A stretch of DNA of 30,971 bases, from positions 3,398,605 through 3,429,575 of the forward strand of contig BFEA01000026.1 in assembly GCA_003427395.1 (NCBI GenBank), read 5' to 3'. The stretch comes from Chara braunii (lineage: Eukaryota > Streptophyta > Charophyceae > Charales > Characeae). Every line of letters begins with the position of its first letter. Positions within the stretch are counted from its first letter, which is position 1. The translations under genes and the position numbers were made by a program. The notes under the pieces were generated by a model. The model was not told the DNA's origin. It saw only the letters and a program-made list of their open reading frames with translations, and did not search any database. Below, one piece after another: positions 9,474 through 18,881 of the stretch.

Positions 9474-10380
9474 CCAAATTGAAATATGAACCGAAAAGAC
9501 CTTACTTCGAATCCAATGGAATTCGATAATTTTTTTATTTTTTATTTTTCCTGATTTATGTGCATCATCCTTGTGTGGGGCCATGCTGGTTATGGCGCCG
9601 TTGATCTCATCCGCACAATCTTAATGGCCGCGAGGTCGAGATCGTTCATGCCCAAGTGCCCCCCAACCCTTGCGGACTGCTCCTACAAAAGAAGCTATAG
9701 TAGCCCAACGAAGGCATATCAAATTTGATGTTCACATCTGCAGCATGGAAGTTTGGTATCTTACCTGTTGGGCTACCTCCTACTACAAGACGAGTACAAG
9801 CAGCAATCAGCCTGCCCGCGGGCCAGCAAACTTAGCCTGCTCGCGGGCCAGCAAACTTAGCCTGCCTAAACCTTTTTAGGGGCTAGCGTCCCACCCTGGG
9901 TCCGCACGGACACCCACCCTATAAGTTGGTGGACCAGCCTATCAATGGATAAGCACGGGCCCAAAATTTTACCCGCCTAAAATTATCAGGGGTGGGCAGA
10001 ATCCTTTGCCCAACCCAATCAATCGTGACCTCAATGAGGCCGCGTTTTCTTTTCTTTTCTGGGCGTGCACCCCGCACGCTCGCCATAAATTCAGTCTGAA
10101 CGGATACCCTAGCTGCTTCCAAGCTTATCAGGCCTTTCCACTCGGTCACTTTTTCTGACTGGTCGGACTGCATCCGACATTGAAAACACCCGGCAGATAC
10201 CCTTGTTAGGTTTCTGCCCCCACACTGCGAAGCGGGTCTGACACTTTTTAATCTTCCTTTCCTTGTCCCAGAGGTCCACGATCCTCACTACCCCCCCGCT
10301 TCACTCATGTCTTCCAGGGGCGTCGAGCTGTGCATTACCTGCCCCTGTCTATTTATAATCCACCTGTCACTAAACAACGA
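9474..10380. other. Noncoding spacer with small repeats
   Basis: No gene is recognised. The stretch holds a miRNA-like hairpin (9700-9776), a 25-bp direct tandem repeat (AGCCTGCYCGCGGGCCAGCA..., two copies at about 9807-9856), a second motif resembling the element's 3' end (CAGATACCCTTGTTAGG near 10195), and T17 at 10386-10402 just beyond it. Confidence 0.5.
9700..9776. ncRNA. Candidate miRNA-like hairpin
   Basis: GTAGCCCAAC (9700-9709) pairs perfectly with GTTGGGCTAC (9767-9776). After a small internal loop, ATATCAAATTT (9717-9727) pairs with AAGTTTGGTAT (9749-9759) through 11 pairs, two of them G-U. The apical loop is about 21 nt. The shape resembles a short plant-type miRNA precursor or a tiny foldback transposon. 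No expression evidence exists. Confidence 0.3.
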
Positions 10381-10402
10381 CTGTCTTTTTTTTTTTTTTT
10401 TT

Positions 10403-10705
10403 GCTCCAATCGCGTTTTGCTGTTTGTCTTGTGACTGTCGTGGCTGTTTGGGTTAAGCAGTTATTTTCCTTTTGGGAAGGCCATGGGAGAGCCCAGTAGC
10501 GATTTTGTAACCAAATCAACAAGCTGATTCCTTCAAGGGCCTCGGGAGCTAGCCTTGCGATCTGTTCTAAGGTTAGTTCCCTCCAGGGGCGATCATCCTC
10601 CAACATCAACTTCTTAATCCATTTCAGGCTGAGTGCTTATGCCTGGGTAGTAGGGTCTATGATCCCCAAGTCCCTTTTGCTTAAAGGTTGCACCACCGCG
10701 TCCCA
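10403..10705 (-). pseudogene. LINE reverse transcriptase fragment (L1-like)
   Basis: Read on the minus strand, the translation contains AWDAVVQPLSKRDLGIIDP, one stop, then ALSLKWIKKLM and DDRPWRELTLEQIARLAP. This is the region after the RT palm in L1-type non-LTR retrotransposons, where a GGLGI-D motif is followed by AL-KW. It aligns with the LINE at 29384-30310, which reads AWDSIIQPKAEGGLGIVDP in the same place, so the two are related. The piece is broken by a stop, truncated on its 5' side near 10705, and ends at an A17 tail on the minus strand (10386-10402). That tail may be its own poly(A) or a later insertion. Confidence 0.7.
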
Positions 10706-11265
10706 TGCCACTCAGCTTATTGTGTGTGCACACTCGCTGTCCCCCCTCAACAGGAAGGCCGCAACCGCAACATGCCTTTTTTAGGCTCTTCGTTGCCCCT
10801 GCACTGAGCAGCCAAAGTAATGATTTGTACCGGTTCCAGCGATGCTACCACGAAGATCTGACGCTGGCCAGAACGGACGAAGCCGCAACCACATGGACAT
10901 TCCTGGGGTGTACCATGAAGGTAAAGATGTACCCACCAGAGGTGACCTGCACAACCAATACGGCTAATGGACCAAGTCTGCTCAAAGGAGGTCCACTGGT
11001 GTTCCAGGGACTGCAGAATTACGGATCATACACCGCCAGCAGCACGAAGAGGGCGGTTATCACGGGGTGTCTAAGCAGAATTTGGGACCACACCCTCGAT
11101 AAATCCACGGCGGGACCCACCCTTCTCGGATTGAAAATTGAATTACGAAAAAGAGGATTTCCTGCCCGCTCCTTCGACAACGGGCTCAAGAATGTTTCAA
11201 AACGAAAGGACGACGTGTGGCGAAAATGGATCGAGGTCTTGTGCGACTGGGACTGGTACGAGTAG
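10705..11265 (+). CDS. RT-like C-terminal fragment (possible Penelope-type)
   Basis: This is an uninterrupted 186-codon plus-strand frame. The first ~45 residues look noncoding. From residue ~45 it reads YHEDLTLARTDE, TFLGCTMKV, then SSTKRAVITGCLSRIWDHT and LLGLKIELRKRGFPARSF. The FLG strand followed by K-R-x-V-x-x-G-x-L-x-R-I and an E-L-x-x-R-G-F-P helix resembles the region after the YxDD motif in Penelope-like and related reverse transcriptases. The catalytic YxDD itself is not visible. It abuts the minus-strand LINE fragment, suggesting nested insertions. It ends at a TAG at 11263-11265, and no downstream endonuclease is recognisable. The start codon is arbitrary. The family assignment is tentative and the piece is probably dead. 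Confidence 0.4.
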   Translation: MPLSLLCVHTRCPPSTGRPQPQHAFFRLFVAPALSSQSNDLYRFQRCYHEDLTLARTDEAATTWTFLGCTMKVKMYPPEVTCTTNTANGPSLLKGGPLVFQGLQNYGSYTASSTKRAVITGCLSRIWDHTLDKSTAGPTLLGLKIELRKRGFPARSFDNGLKNVSKRKDDVWRKWIEVLCDWDWYE

Positions 11266-11578
11266 CGGCCTAGACCAAGGAGGCCAGATGGCGGGATTTG
11301 AACTGGCGCCGAAAGGTACGCAGACACGCGTGGAAATGTGCCCTCGTGCTCCACAACGACAGATTTTAGAGTTGAGATTTTACTCTTACTTTTACTTCAT
11401 TATTATTTTTTTGTGCATTGTGTTTCGGATGACTCAACAAAGTATTAAGGAGAAAGGACTCGACGCAGGATTGTTTTCGGATTTTAGGCGGGAACTACGA
11501 CCTTTGCACAAGATTGTAGGAGTACTTATAGGACCTTCATAGCTCAGCTCGACACATCCCCTTTTGTTCTTCGCCCCT

Positions 11579-11750
11579 AACGACGCTGGTCTGGCGCCAG
11601 CAGAAACTAGTCGGGCAGTTCGCCAGGATGGGGGTAGTAGGACGCTGCAACCTCCATCAGTAGTCTAGGTCTTCACGACGCATCCCTGATGCGATCTCTA
11701 TTGGACTATGTTTTTTCCGAGCCTCACGACGCACACCTTGGTGCGCTCTT
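11579..11750. repeat. Three ACGACGC hairpin modules
   Basis: ACGACGC precedes three small hairpins: GCTGG/CCAGC (11585-11601), CGCATC/GATGCG (11679-11693) and CGCAC/GTGCG (11730-11745). The last two are a ~51-bp tandem repeat, with TCACGACGC before and CTCTWT after each. The stem bases differ between copies but pairing is kept. Confidence 0.5.
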
Positions 11751-12214
11751 TATCGAAATATCAATAACAAAGGGTTTCGATTGACTTGAGTTATGTGGTG
11801 TGATGCCGCGGATCCTACCAGGCATAACGACGTCTGTTGTATTACTCTCTTTCTCTCCCCTCTCTCTCTCTCTTCATACTCTTTTCCAACCATCCGACAA
11901 TCTCACTCTGCGGGAACGAGTGTAGGCACGATCGAAATTGGGCAACAGATCGCCAAAGGCGCCTGTACCTCAGTACCATTCGATTGTCCCTCTGTACCCT
12001 TAGGGATGCAAGCACCATGTTGTTTATAACTAATTCTCTTCCAAATAGAGAGAGATGTTTTCTGTTCCAATTAGCGATCTGTGCACGGGCTGGGGCCAAA
12101 ATCCAAACACAGCGCGACCTCGACTTCATAGACGAGCAACGACGAAAGACAGCTTATACCAGTTCAAGGACCCGGCGCAGTCCGAACATATGGAGGCTCT
12201 TCAAACTAGTAGGC

Positions 12215-12430
12215 CTCCAGCTATCGAGGCGCCCATGAGAGTCGAGGCGGCTACGACAACCTAGGAGGCTACAACCACTACTACAACAACCACCTAGACA
12301 ACCTCGCATCCAACAAGGACATAGCCAACGCCCTACTAATGATGAAGGAGTTCTGCTCAATGTTCATGGAAGAAAAAAAAATCGAGATGCGTCGTGAACG
12401 ACTATGCCACATCCTTCGCTATCATTTCCG
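12215..12430 (+). pseudogene. Small coding relic, gag-like character
   Basis: One plus-strand frame runs open with coding-like composition: G-G-Y-D-N-L-G-G-Y-N-H-Y-Y-N-N-H, then LASNKDIANALLMMKEFCSM and EEKKIEMRRERL. A Gly/Tyr/Asn-rich stretch followed by a charged helix resembles linkers in retrotransposon gag-type proteins. Stops lie just upstream (near 12208) and the frame degrades downstream. I do not recognise the family and cannot name a function. Confidence 0.3.
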
Positions 12431-13327
12431 GAGACGAAAGGGCGCGGGTGTGTACACGGTATCTCTGCTCTAAGCGAGGGCTTGATGGTGTGCCTCGCAG
12501 AACTCAAAATTAGAATCGGATGAACACAATCTTGTTACCCTTTCCGTTACTTCCTGATGTTCACGTGGCATGTAGTTGAACCCCCTCCCTCTCAGATACT
12601 CGCTCCATCTATAATCTGCACATGATGTTCGGGGCCAATAAGATGCAACACCAGGCCATGAAATAACAGTGGGCTCGTTATATGAGAGCAAGATCGAGAA
12701 AGGAGGAAAGACTGTGTCCACCGTCGCAAATCTGGAGTTACCAAAGGCAAAACAGTTCTTCTGCATCGTATTGATAAGGTTGGCGGATCTGCGTCGTAGC
12801 TTCGCGTATGTACCACTCGCAGGCACGTGGCCTTTCCTCCCTACAGGGGAACTCCGGGTACAGTTCGAAGCCGACGAACACGGTGCACACCTACCGCAAC
12901 TTTCAGTGTGAAACTAAAGCCATAAGAGAACACCATCCTATGACTTCATGAAAACGATTTGCGAGAGCAAACATCAATAGAGCAACCGTCAATTCTGGCT
13001 CCTTTTCCATTCGGGGGAGCATCAGTCTGGTTCCTATTCCACCAGCAAGTGAAAGGTAGTACATATGGGGCTCACACACGCTCTTCCCCTTTATGGTAGG
13101 AAAGCCCAAGGGACGACATTGATTACTTCCTGCCAGAAGGATGTACCTCCCCTCACCCCTGCCTAAGTTATCATCGACTACTCTACTTTTTTATTGGATT
13201 TAGTTGCTGCGTTCCTTATTGTGAAACTGAAGACTTTCCCTCTAGTTTACACATTTTTCGGTCCGTATCCCCTATGGACTAGAAGACAACATTTTGAGAC
13301 TGTGATCTGAAAAAGGGTGGTTTGTGT
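12431..13327. other. Unannotated stretch
   Basis: Overlapping open frames occur on both strands (for example 12470-12826 minus and 12669-12911 plus), but none has a recognisable domain and no repeat relationship to the rest of the window is visible. I find nothing supportable here. Confidence 0.4.
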
Positions 13328-14110
13328 CTAAGTGGAGGTCTGGGCTTGTGGGATTTGAGATGGTCTGGTTAGGGCTTTCTTGGCCGGTGTATTGCGTATT
13401 TGTTTTTGTTTTTTTTTCCAATGGACGTGTAATTCTGTTTCTATTATATGTTTTATAGTGATGACAGGGTTCTTGGGGTTGATGGGGTGGTCCTCAAAGG
13501 TTTTGTCGCATCTTCTTTTCCAAAGTCCCCAAAGGATTCCTTTCCTGATTAGGGAGAAGAAGAAAGTTTCAAAGCCTTTGAGAGGGGGTTTTTGTTCCAC
13601 TTCAAGGAAAATTGTGTCGGGGCTTATTGTGGTTGACGTACTAGAGAGGATGCTCCAAGCGTACTCTATTTCGTGCCAGAGTTTTTTGGCCTCTGGACAA
13701 TCTAAGAAGTAGCGATTTAGTGTTTCTGGGGTCTGATTTAGTGTTTCTGGGGTCTGTAGATTGCATAATTTACACCAAGAGTATTATTATGTTCTGTTCT
13801 CTTTCCTCCTTTGTGCCAGCCAGTGGTTCACTGGGACTTCCCTGAAAGCTATCAGCCATCTTAGGCTAGCTAGTTTCACTGGCCTAGTGCAGAAAATAGA
13901 TGGCCATGGCGGGGTTATTTGAGATCCGACTAGTGTGTTCTCTTCTTTTGTCCACCTTTTTTGTAAGGTATTGGTTATCGAGTTGGGTTTTGAGAAGAGA
14001 AGGTAGCCTAGTTTTGGTTTGTAGTCGGTTAACTTGTGTATACTTGGTATGGAGGAAATGTTGTTAGGAGTACTCCAGGACCATTCTATTGGATCTACTT
14101 CTAGTTCCAA
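13328..14110 (-). pseudogene. LINE 3' end: RT zinc-binding domain (second family)
   Basis: Read on the minus strand this is the C-terminal domain of an L1-like LINE. It contains KLASLRWLIAFREVPVNHWL, then YSWCKLC, TLNRYFLDCPEAKKLWHEI, and a tail KGILWGLWKRRCDKTFE. The C-x2-C...(H replaced by N)-x-x-x-C arrangement matches the zf-RVT knuckle found after RT in plant-type non-LTR elements. A frameshift near 13790 separates the two halves. A 21-bp in-frame tandem duplication (13714-13755) adds seven residues inside the knuckle. The family differs in sequence from the LINE at 19480-21245. The RT upstream of 14110 is missing, so this is a 5'-truncated dead copy. Confidence 0.75.
13714..13755. repeat. 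21-bp perfect tandem duplication in LINE zinc knuckle
   Basis: GATTTAGTGTTTCTGGGGTC plus T occurs twice in a row (13714-13734 and 13735-13755). It is a multiple of three, so the minus-strand reading frame is preserved, repeating TPETLNQ-like residues between the CxxC and the following Cys. Confidence 0.85.
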
Positions 14111-14480
14111 TCACCGAGTACTATATTGATTGATAAAGAAGGGACAATTTTTATTTGTCATGCAACCAGTAGACCTCCTGAACAAATAAAAATTGTCATG
14201 TGCGGCACCCGATACTTAATTGTTCCGGGGGACAACCCTCCATCGTTCCGGGACAACCCTTCGACAAAGAGCTTCCGACAACGGACAAGGGTTATGCTTT
14301 ATAAAATCATAAAAAAAAAACAGATTGCTACTTTCGCGGAAAGAGATGGAGAGATCATGTAAAACAGATTACACTTACATAGAGATAAGAAGTTAAGAAC
14401 ATATTTCTTATTACAGTGCTATTTTTTCCCACACAAAGATTAAAACAGAACAACCATCCACTGCATGTGAGACGCACCAT
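14111..14480. other. Unannotated AT-rich spacer
   Basis: No gene is seen. Short direct repeats such as TTCCGGGGGACAACCCTCC / TTCCGGGACAACCCTTCG (about 14222-14261) are present. CAATTTTTATTTGTCATG and its near complement AACAAATAAAAATTGTCATG (14147-14200) form an imperfect inverted repeat. Confidence 0.5.
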
Positions 14481-14483
14481 CCT

Positions 14484-14612
14484 TTTTTTTTTATAACAAC
14501 CCGAGTGTGTGCTAGGGGCGCTGATAAGAGCATACACCACTAGCACTGCCCGGGAGGCTCCATCTATTCGTGGGGAGCATCACCTGCTGGAAATCGGGTC
14601 CAGCGTCCCTGA
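14484..14612. repeat. SINE-like piece with shared GCTGGAAA motif
   Basis: CTCCATCTATTCGTGGGGAG, CATCACCTGCTGG and AAATCGGGTCCAGCGTCCC match the tail of the candidate SINE at 18882-19036 almost exactly. Upstream lies a T10 tract (14484-14493). Read on the minus strand, the unit ends in poly(A). Read on the plus strand, GGGTCCAGCGTCCC vaguely resembles a tRNA B box. Orientation is unresolved. Confidence 0.45.
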
Positions 14613-14861
14613 ACATTCAGAATGTGTTAGTGATCAGATATGCAGTCAGAATAGTCATGCTTTAGCTTCTGGTACCTTTGCAGATGCTAACTAGTCCTCT
14701 TCACCCTTCATCAGGGTGCCAAATACCTTCTGTCTATTACTGGTACTATGCCATCTGCCCCTTCTTCTTTCTACCTCCTAGTCCTATTCCCCCTCTGTGC
14801 TCTCCAAAGGCCAGTCCTCTGATAATCTTAAACCACCACTACCTCAGAGCCTATTTTTGTC

Positions 14862-14863
<2 letters not shown>

Positions 14864-14898
<35 letters not shown>

Positions 14899-14975
14899 GA
14901 ACAAAACTTCAACTTATTCGTGGGGAGCAGCACGTGCTGGGAACCGGGCTCAGCATCCCATATGGAAAATTACAT
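14864..14975. repeat. T34 tract plus motif copy
   Basis: Thirty-four T (14864-14897) are followed within 15 bp by TTATTCGTGGGGAGCAGCAC and a diverged GCTGGGAACCGGGCTCAGC (14936-14954). On the minus strand this is a short retroposon with a long poly(A) tail about 38 bp after the motif. Confidence 0.55.
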
Positions 14976-15099
14976 CGAATTTAGAAAATTTGAGATACCG
15001 GGGCCGTTACCCGGCTTTGGCTAAGAGAATATTGGAGCTACTTAGGAGATTACTATGACAAACTTCAGAATTGAACAAAATTCAGAAACCAACTCAGGA

Positions 15100-15430
15100 A
15101 CCCCCCATCAATCTTCTTTACATCACTCCGGCAAGATTTACGGCAACAGAGCCACCATCTTCGTTGCTGTTGTACCCTATTTCCATCCTATCAGCTCACC
15201 CCCGCACTAGTAGGATGCTTGATATCCCACCATCTACTTCTCCCACTCACCTAAAAGACTCAGACCCCCCAATCCATCCCCTGTACCCCACTCCGACAAG
15301 ACTTACTGCATCAGAGCCACCATCTCCGCTGCTGCTGTGCCCTATTCCCGTCCTACCAACTAGCCCCCTTACTAGTAGGACGCGTAATATCCCACCTTCT
15401 CCTTCTCCCACTCCCCTCGGTCTCTTGAGA
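15100..15430. repeat. Pyrimidine-rich ~165-bp tandem repeat
   Basis: Two units start at CTCCGGCAAGATTTA (15126) and CTCCGACAAGACTTA (15291). They share AGAGCCACCATCT, TGTRCCCTATT and ACTAGTAGGA words. A third, diverged unit is at about 16185-16280. The open plus-strand frame 15071-15643 (Pro/Ser/Thr-rich) is a by-product of this composition and shows no domain. Confidence 0.65.
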
Positions 15431-15966
15431 AAACGTTTGAGCAATACGAAAAACATAGAAATAGACCTCATAGGTCCTACAAATGCTCAAAAACCCTTGA
15501 AATCCCTAACAAACCCTTCCAAAGCATTCCAACACTACTCCCTCCCGAGTTCTTTCAGGTCTCACACTCCACATCCTGCTGGGTTACAGGGCAACACAAC
15601 TCACCCCAGCTCCGACCAGCGTCGTCCCAACAGCAACCCTTAGTTGTCCCGTGGAATGCCCACCCCAAAGCATGCCCAAATCTCTCTACCAGGCCTCACA
15701 CTCCTGCGTCAGCAGGTCACAGGTCAACACCCCAGCACCGGCCAGCGTCGTTCTGGCATCGAACAGCCGCAGGTTACTGAGTATAACAACATTGAAGCCA
15801 CCTAAAAAGAGTTGCTAGGAATCCCAAGAGTCCGAAAACATTCTTAAGACCATCAATCAGTCATCCGCGTATGATCAACCCTGAGATCTATTTTTGAGAT
15901 TTTTTTTAATCAAAAAGAAAACAGTTAGCCCTCCTCCCATTCCCTTTCACCCCCTACTCTTCTTCA

Positions 15967-16513
15967 TCTCCCGACGAGCCGACCTCCTCCACCACATAGT
16001 TCGGGAGAGAAGAACAATAGACCAACGACCTCACCAAAATCCCCTGACGACGAAAAGCAGACTTCACTTTTTCCTCTTCCTACGACAGGTAGACCTCCTC
16101 CACCATGTAGTTCGAAGGAGGAAAAAGTAGTTCACTCCATTGCAAAACAGGCACAGCACCCGAACCTCTCATCCCCTTACCACCTTCCAGCACAGACTTA
16201 TAACAGCTAAGCCACCATGTCAACTGCAACTGTGCCCTAATCCAATTCCACCAGCTAGCCCTCCTCACCAGCGGGACGCAATGTTACCAATCAAAAAAAC
16301 TTCCCCCCTCCACTTCAGTTCCACGCCTGTTCTATAGGCAGGTAAAAGACAACTGATCCCCTCCCACACTCTTCCTAAACCCCCTTATTCAATTGCATCC
16401 CGCGACAAGCCGACCTCCTCCACCCGTAATTCGCGAGATGAAGAAAAGTGAAGGCAGACAACCCTCGACTTCCTCTTGCGACAAGCCAACCTCCTCCACC
16501 ACATAGTTCGCAG
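15967..16513 (+). repeat. Four hairpins: conserved loop, changing stems
   Basis: Modules lie at 15967-16008, 16067-16127, 16396-16440 and 16476-16513. Each has a stem closing CGA...TCG around a 25-26-nt loop, consensus CAAGCCGACCTCCTCCACC followed by ACATAGT. Stems are TCTCCCGA/TCGGGAGA, CATCCCGCGA/TCGCGAGATG (one mismatch) and TTGCGA/TCGCAG. The second copy has CGA/TCG plus an outer 10-bp CTTTTTCCTC/GAGGAAAAAG stem. Sequence between modules also recurs (GAAAAG..GCAGAC..TCCTCTT). Compensated stem changes around a fixed loop suggest selected RNA or DNA structure, or recombination sites. Function is unknown. Confidence 0.55.
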
Positions 16514-16519
16514 AACAAA

Positions 16520-17200
16520 AACGAAAGTGATCCTCCATTTGAAACTTGCCAACCCTACCCAAGCCTCAGATACTGATCAGATCCTTCGCCTGCCTGCCCT
16601 GAACCAAAACTGACTCATGAGAGGTAAACTTCATGCAATCCGAATTTAAAACTGAGTAAGAGTCACTATTGAGAATTAAGAGATTAAAATTTGAAATCTG
16701 ATTTATGAGTATCAGTATCAAGAAACAAAAAAATAGAAAAAAAACAACAACAATACGAAGTATTTCGATTTTTAACATCAATTCAGAATTGAGTAATCGT
16801 TCATTGAGATCAAAGCAAAGCTATAAATTGCGAATTTTCGATTAGGAATCTTGCTAAGAAATTACGAATTGAAACTTTGATTTGCGAATTTCAGATTAAG
16901 AATCTTACCCAGAAATTACGGATTGAAAATTAAGTCGAATTTCAATTAAGGATCAATTACTACTAGAAAAACATGAGAATAAGATTTAAGACCAAACACA
17001 TAAAATCATTCAAACATCCTTTGAAAAAATCCCAGTCACGCCAGCATCGAAATTCATCATTGTTAGGAAAATCCATATCACATTTTACGCTAGAAAGTTA
17101 AACACTCAATAGAGATTTTATAAGCTTGTAATCAGCAGGATGGGAAAGACAATGGACAATGCATGTAATTCCTTACCAGCCCTAATTCCCACCTCTCACT
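16520..17200. other. AT-rich spacer with ~54-bp tandem repeat
   Basis: Between about 16827 and 16945, about two and a half units repeat: TTGCGAATTTTCGATTAGGA (first) and TTGCGAATTTCAGATTAAGA (second), each followed by ATCTT and AGAAATTACG.ATTGAAA. The composition shifts to strongly AT-rich compared with both neighbours. No coding region is recognisable. Confidence 0.55.
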
Positions 17201-17522
17201 CATATCATGTCCTCCCCCACTCTCAACCTCCACCTCCTCATTCATCGGCTTCAAAAACATTTCAACTGTTCATGGCCTGCTTCGCATGTAACCAATAAGC
17301 TGAACGATGAAAGTTATCGGACCGTGGCCAATCACTTACCACAACCACGTAGCGAGCCCAAGTCGCCAAACTTGTCGACAACCCCTCGCTGGCAGTCCAG
17401 ATAGGGAAAAAAACATGCATGGTGGCAATACATGCGCGATCTGTCGTCTCTCGTAGCCCGCCTTAAGAATCCACATCAAGAAAAGATCTATAAAGTATAC
17501 AACCAGAGAAGAGAAAACAACA

Positions 17523-17690
17523 CCTCACCCACTCGTCACCACGCCCAGCCATCTCGCACCTCGAATTTTCACCCGCTATGTTCGCGCCTCACCACTCGTT
17601 GTTGCTCCCCATCCCCGCTCATCGCCATACCCAACCATCCCGCGCCTCAAGTTTTCGCCCGCTGCGTCGCCTACGTCGCCCGACTTTTCC
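17523..17690. repeat. ~82-bp direct repeat, two units
   Basis: CACGCCCAGCCATCTCGCAC with CTCGAATTTTCACCCGCT (near 17540-17580) is repeated as CATACCCAACCATCCCGCGC with CTCAAGTTTTCGCCCGCTGC (near 17625-17665). It lies directly upstream of, and may belong to, the poly(A) retroposon ending at 17859. Confidence 0.5.
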
Positions 17691-17760
17691 ATCGCGTACC
17701 GGCAAGATCGTGCCGGGGGGGCACAACGCTCCCGGTCGCGCCACGCCCAACGAACTCAAC

Positions 17761-17859
17761 TCGTTTGTCGACCCTGATTTTTACTGCGCACCGAGTTTTG
17801 CCGATCCTGGGGTCCGTTTTGTTTCTTTTCTGGTACTCTTCTGGAAAAAAAAAAAAAAA
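17761..17859 (+). mobile_element. Poly(A)-tailed retroposon, copy A
   Basis: TGTCGACCCTGATTTTTACT, GCGCACCGAGTTTTGCCGAT, CCTGGGGTCCG, TTTTCTGGTACTCTTCTGG and A15 (17845-17859). The same order with substitutions is found at 18163-18274. A short element ending in poly(A) and present twice within 400 bp looks like a SINE or 5'-truncated LINE tail. No tRNA-like head is recognised. Confidence 0.6.
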
Positions 17860-18109
17860 GAATAAGACAATCCAGTCAGGTAGACGCACGAGATACAGTC
17901 TGTACAACAAACATCTTAGTAACCCAGATGGGGATTCACGTTCTAGCTCACTTGATTCGCAGCACTGTCGGACAAAATAACAGAGGGTTCATCTGTTCAA
18001 GCCATAGGAGGAAAAATTCTCTCCATCTCTACGCTTGTTTGATGTAGGGTCCTCCGTATCCTCTCCAGCTAATTTGGGAGGGTGATCATGTCAGCTACGC
18101 AAAGAGAAC

Positions 18110-18144
<35 letters not shown>

Positions 18145-18162
18145 CACTAGTACCTCCAAGCC

Positions 18163-18274
18163 TGTTGTTGCCGACCCTGAATTTCACTGCGCTCCAAGTT
18201 TGTCGAGCCTGGGTACCACCCTGTTTTCTTTCTGGTACTCCCGCGGAAAGAACCAAAAAAAAAAAAAAAAAAAA
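18163..18274 (+). mobile_element. Poly(A)-tailed retroposon, copy B
   Basis: This is the second copy: TTGCCGACCCTGAATTTCAC, TGCGCTCCAAGTTTGTCGAG, CCTGGGTACC, TTTCTGGTACTCCCGCGG, then A20 (18255-18274). It is preceded by T27 (18114-18140) and followed 19 bp later by a separate A29 (18294-18322). The nearby 98-codon plus-strand frame is poly-Lys artefact. Confidence 0.6.
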
Positions 18275-18294
18275 GTTGCGGCCATGAACTCCGA

Positions 18295-18325
<31 letters not shown>

Positions 18326-18578
18326 TTGGCCGTGATTGCAGTTGTATACATTTTTGGAAGTGGTAGTGTGAGTATGCCCTCAGTGAGGGCTTCTCAACCC
18401 CGTGACCTGGTTGTCAGATTCGGAAAAAAGAATAGAAGGGGAAAAAAGCGGGCACACGGATCCGACCATGAAAATGGCTGGATACATTCCCCTTAGTACC
18501 AGTGTGATGAGTGTTACAATCCTCTGACAAAACACAGCTTGAGCAGATCACGGACGACTTGAGCAATTCACGGATTCC

Positions 18579-18599
18579 CCCCTGCCTNATTGGCAGGGG
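18579..18599. repeat. Perfect 8-bp hairpin with an unresolved base
   Basis: CCCCTGCC (18579-18586) pairs with GGCAGGGG (18592-18599). The five-base loop contains the window's only N (18588). The uncalled base most likely reflects sequencing or consensus difficulty at the hairpin tip. Confidence 0.85.
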
Positions 18600-18881
18600 A
18601 CTTATAAGAAACATACGAGCAAGAGAAAAAAAGAAAACAGTAACATCCAGAATGTGACCGCCTTACCGGTGAGGTGTATTCTGTGGAGGAAGACTCTGAG
18701 CACGGTATCCAAGACCACACTGCCCGACATCATTGCAGTAGAGATAATATTTTCTTTTTTTTCTTTTTCTTTCACTCGCAGACAATATAAAAATCTTATT
18801 TATGGGACAGTGATGACCCTCTGTCCCACCCCCGATAACTTCGGGAACTGGCAAAACATCGTAATTTCCCAACACTGGCGG

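Noticed and set aside
11283-11305. tRNA T-arm-like sequence on the minus strand (AGTTCAAATCC)
   Set aside because: The B box matches well but the T stem does not pair and no convincing A box or cloverleaf lies upstream. It may be a tRNA or SINE relic, not supported as a gene.
15071-15643. 190-codon Pro/Ser/Thr-rich frame
   Set aside because: It reads through pyrimidine-rich tandem repeats. There is no signal peptide or domain, and repeat units change frame context.
18200-18496. Lys-rich 98-codon frame
   Set aside because: It translates two poly(A) tracts.
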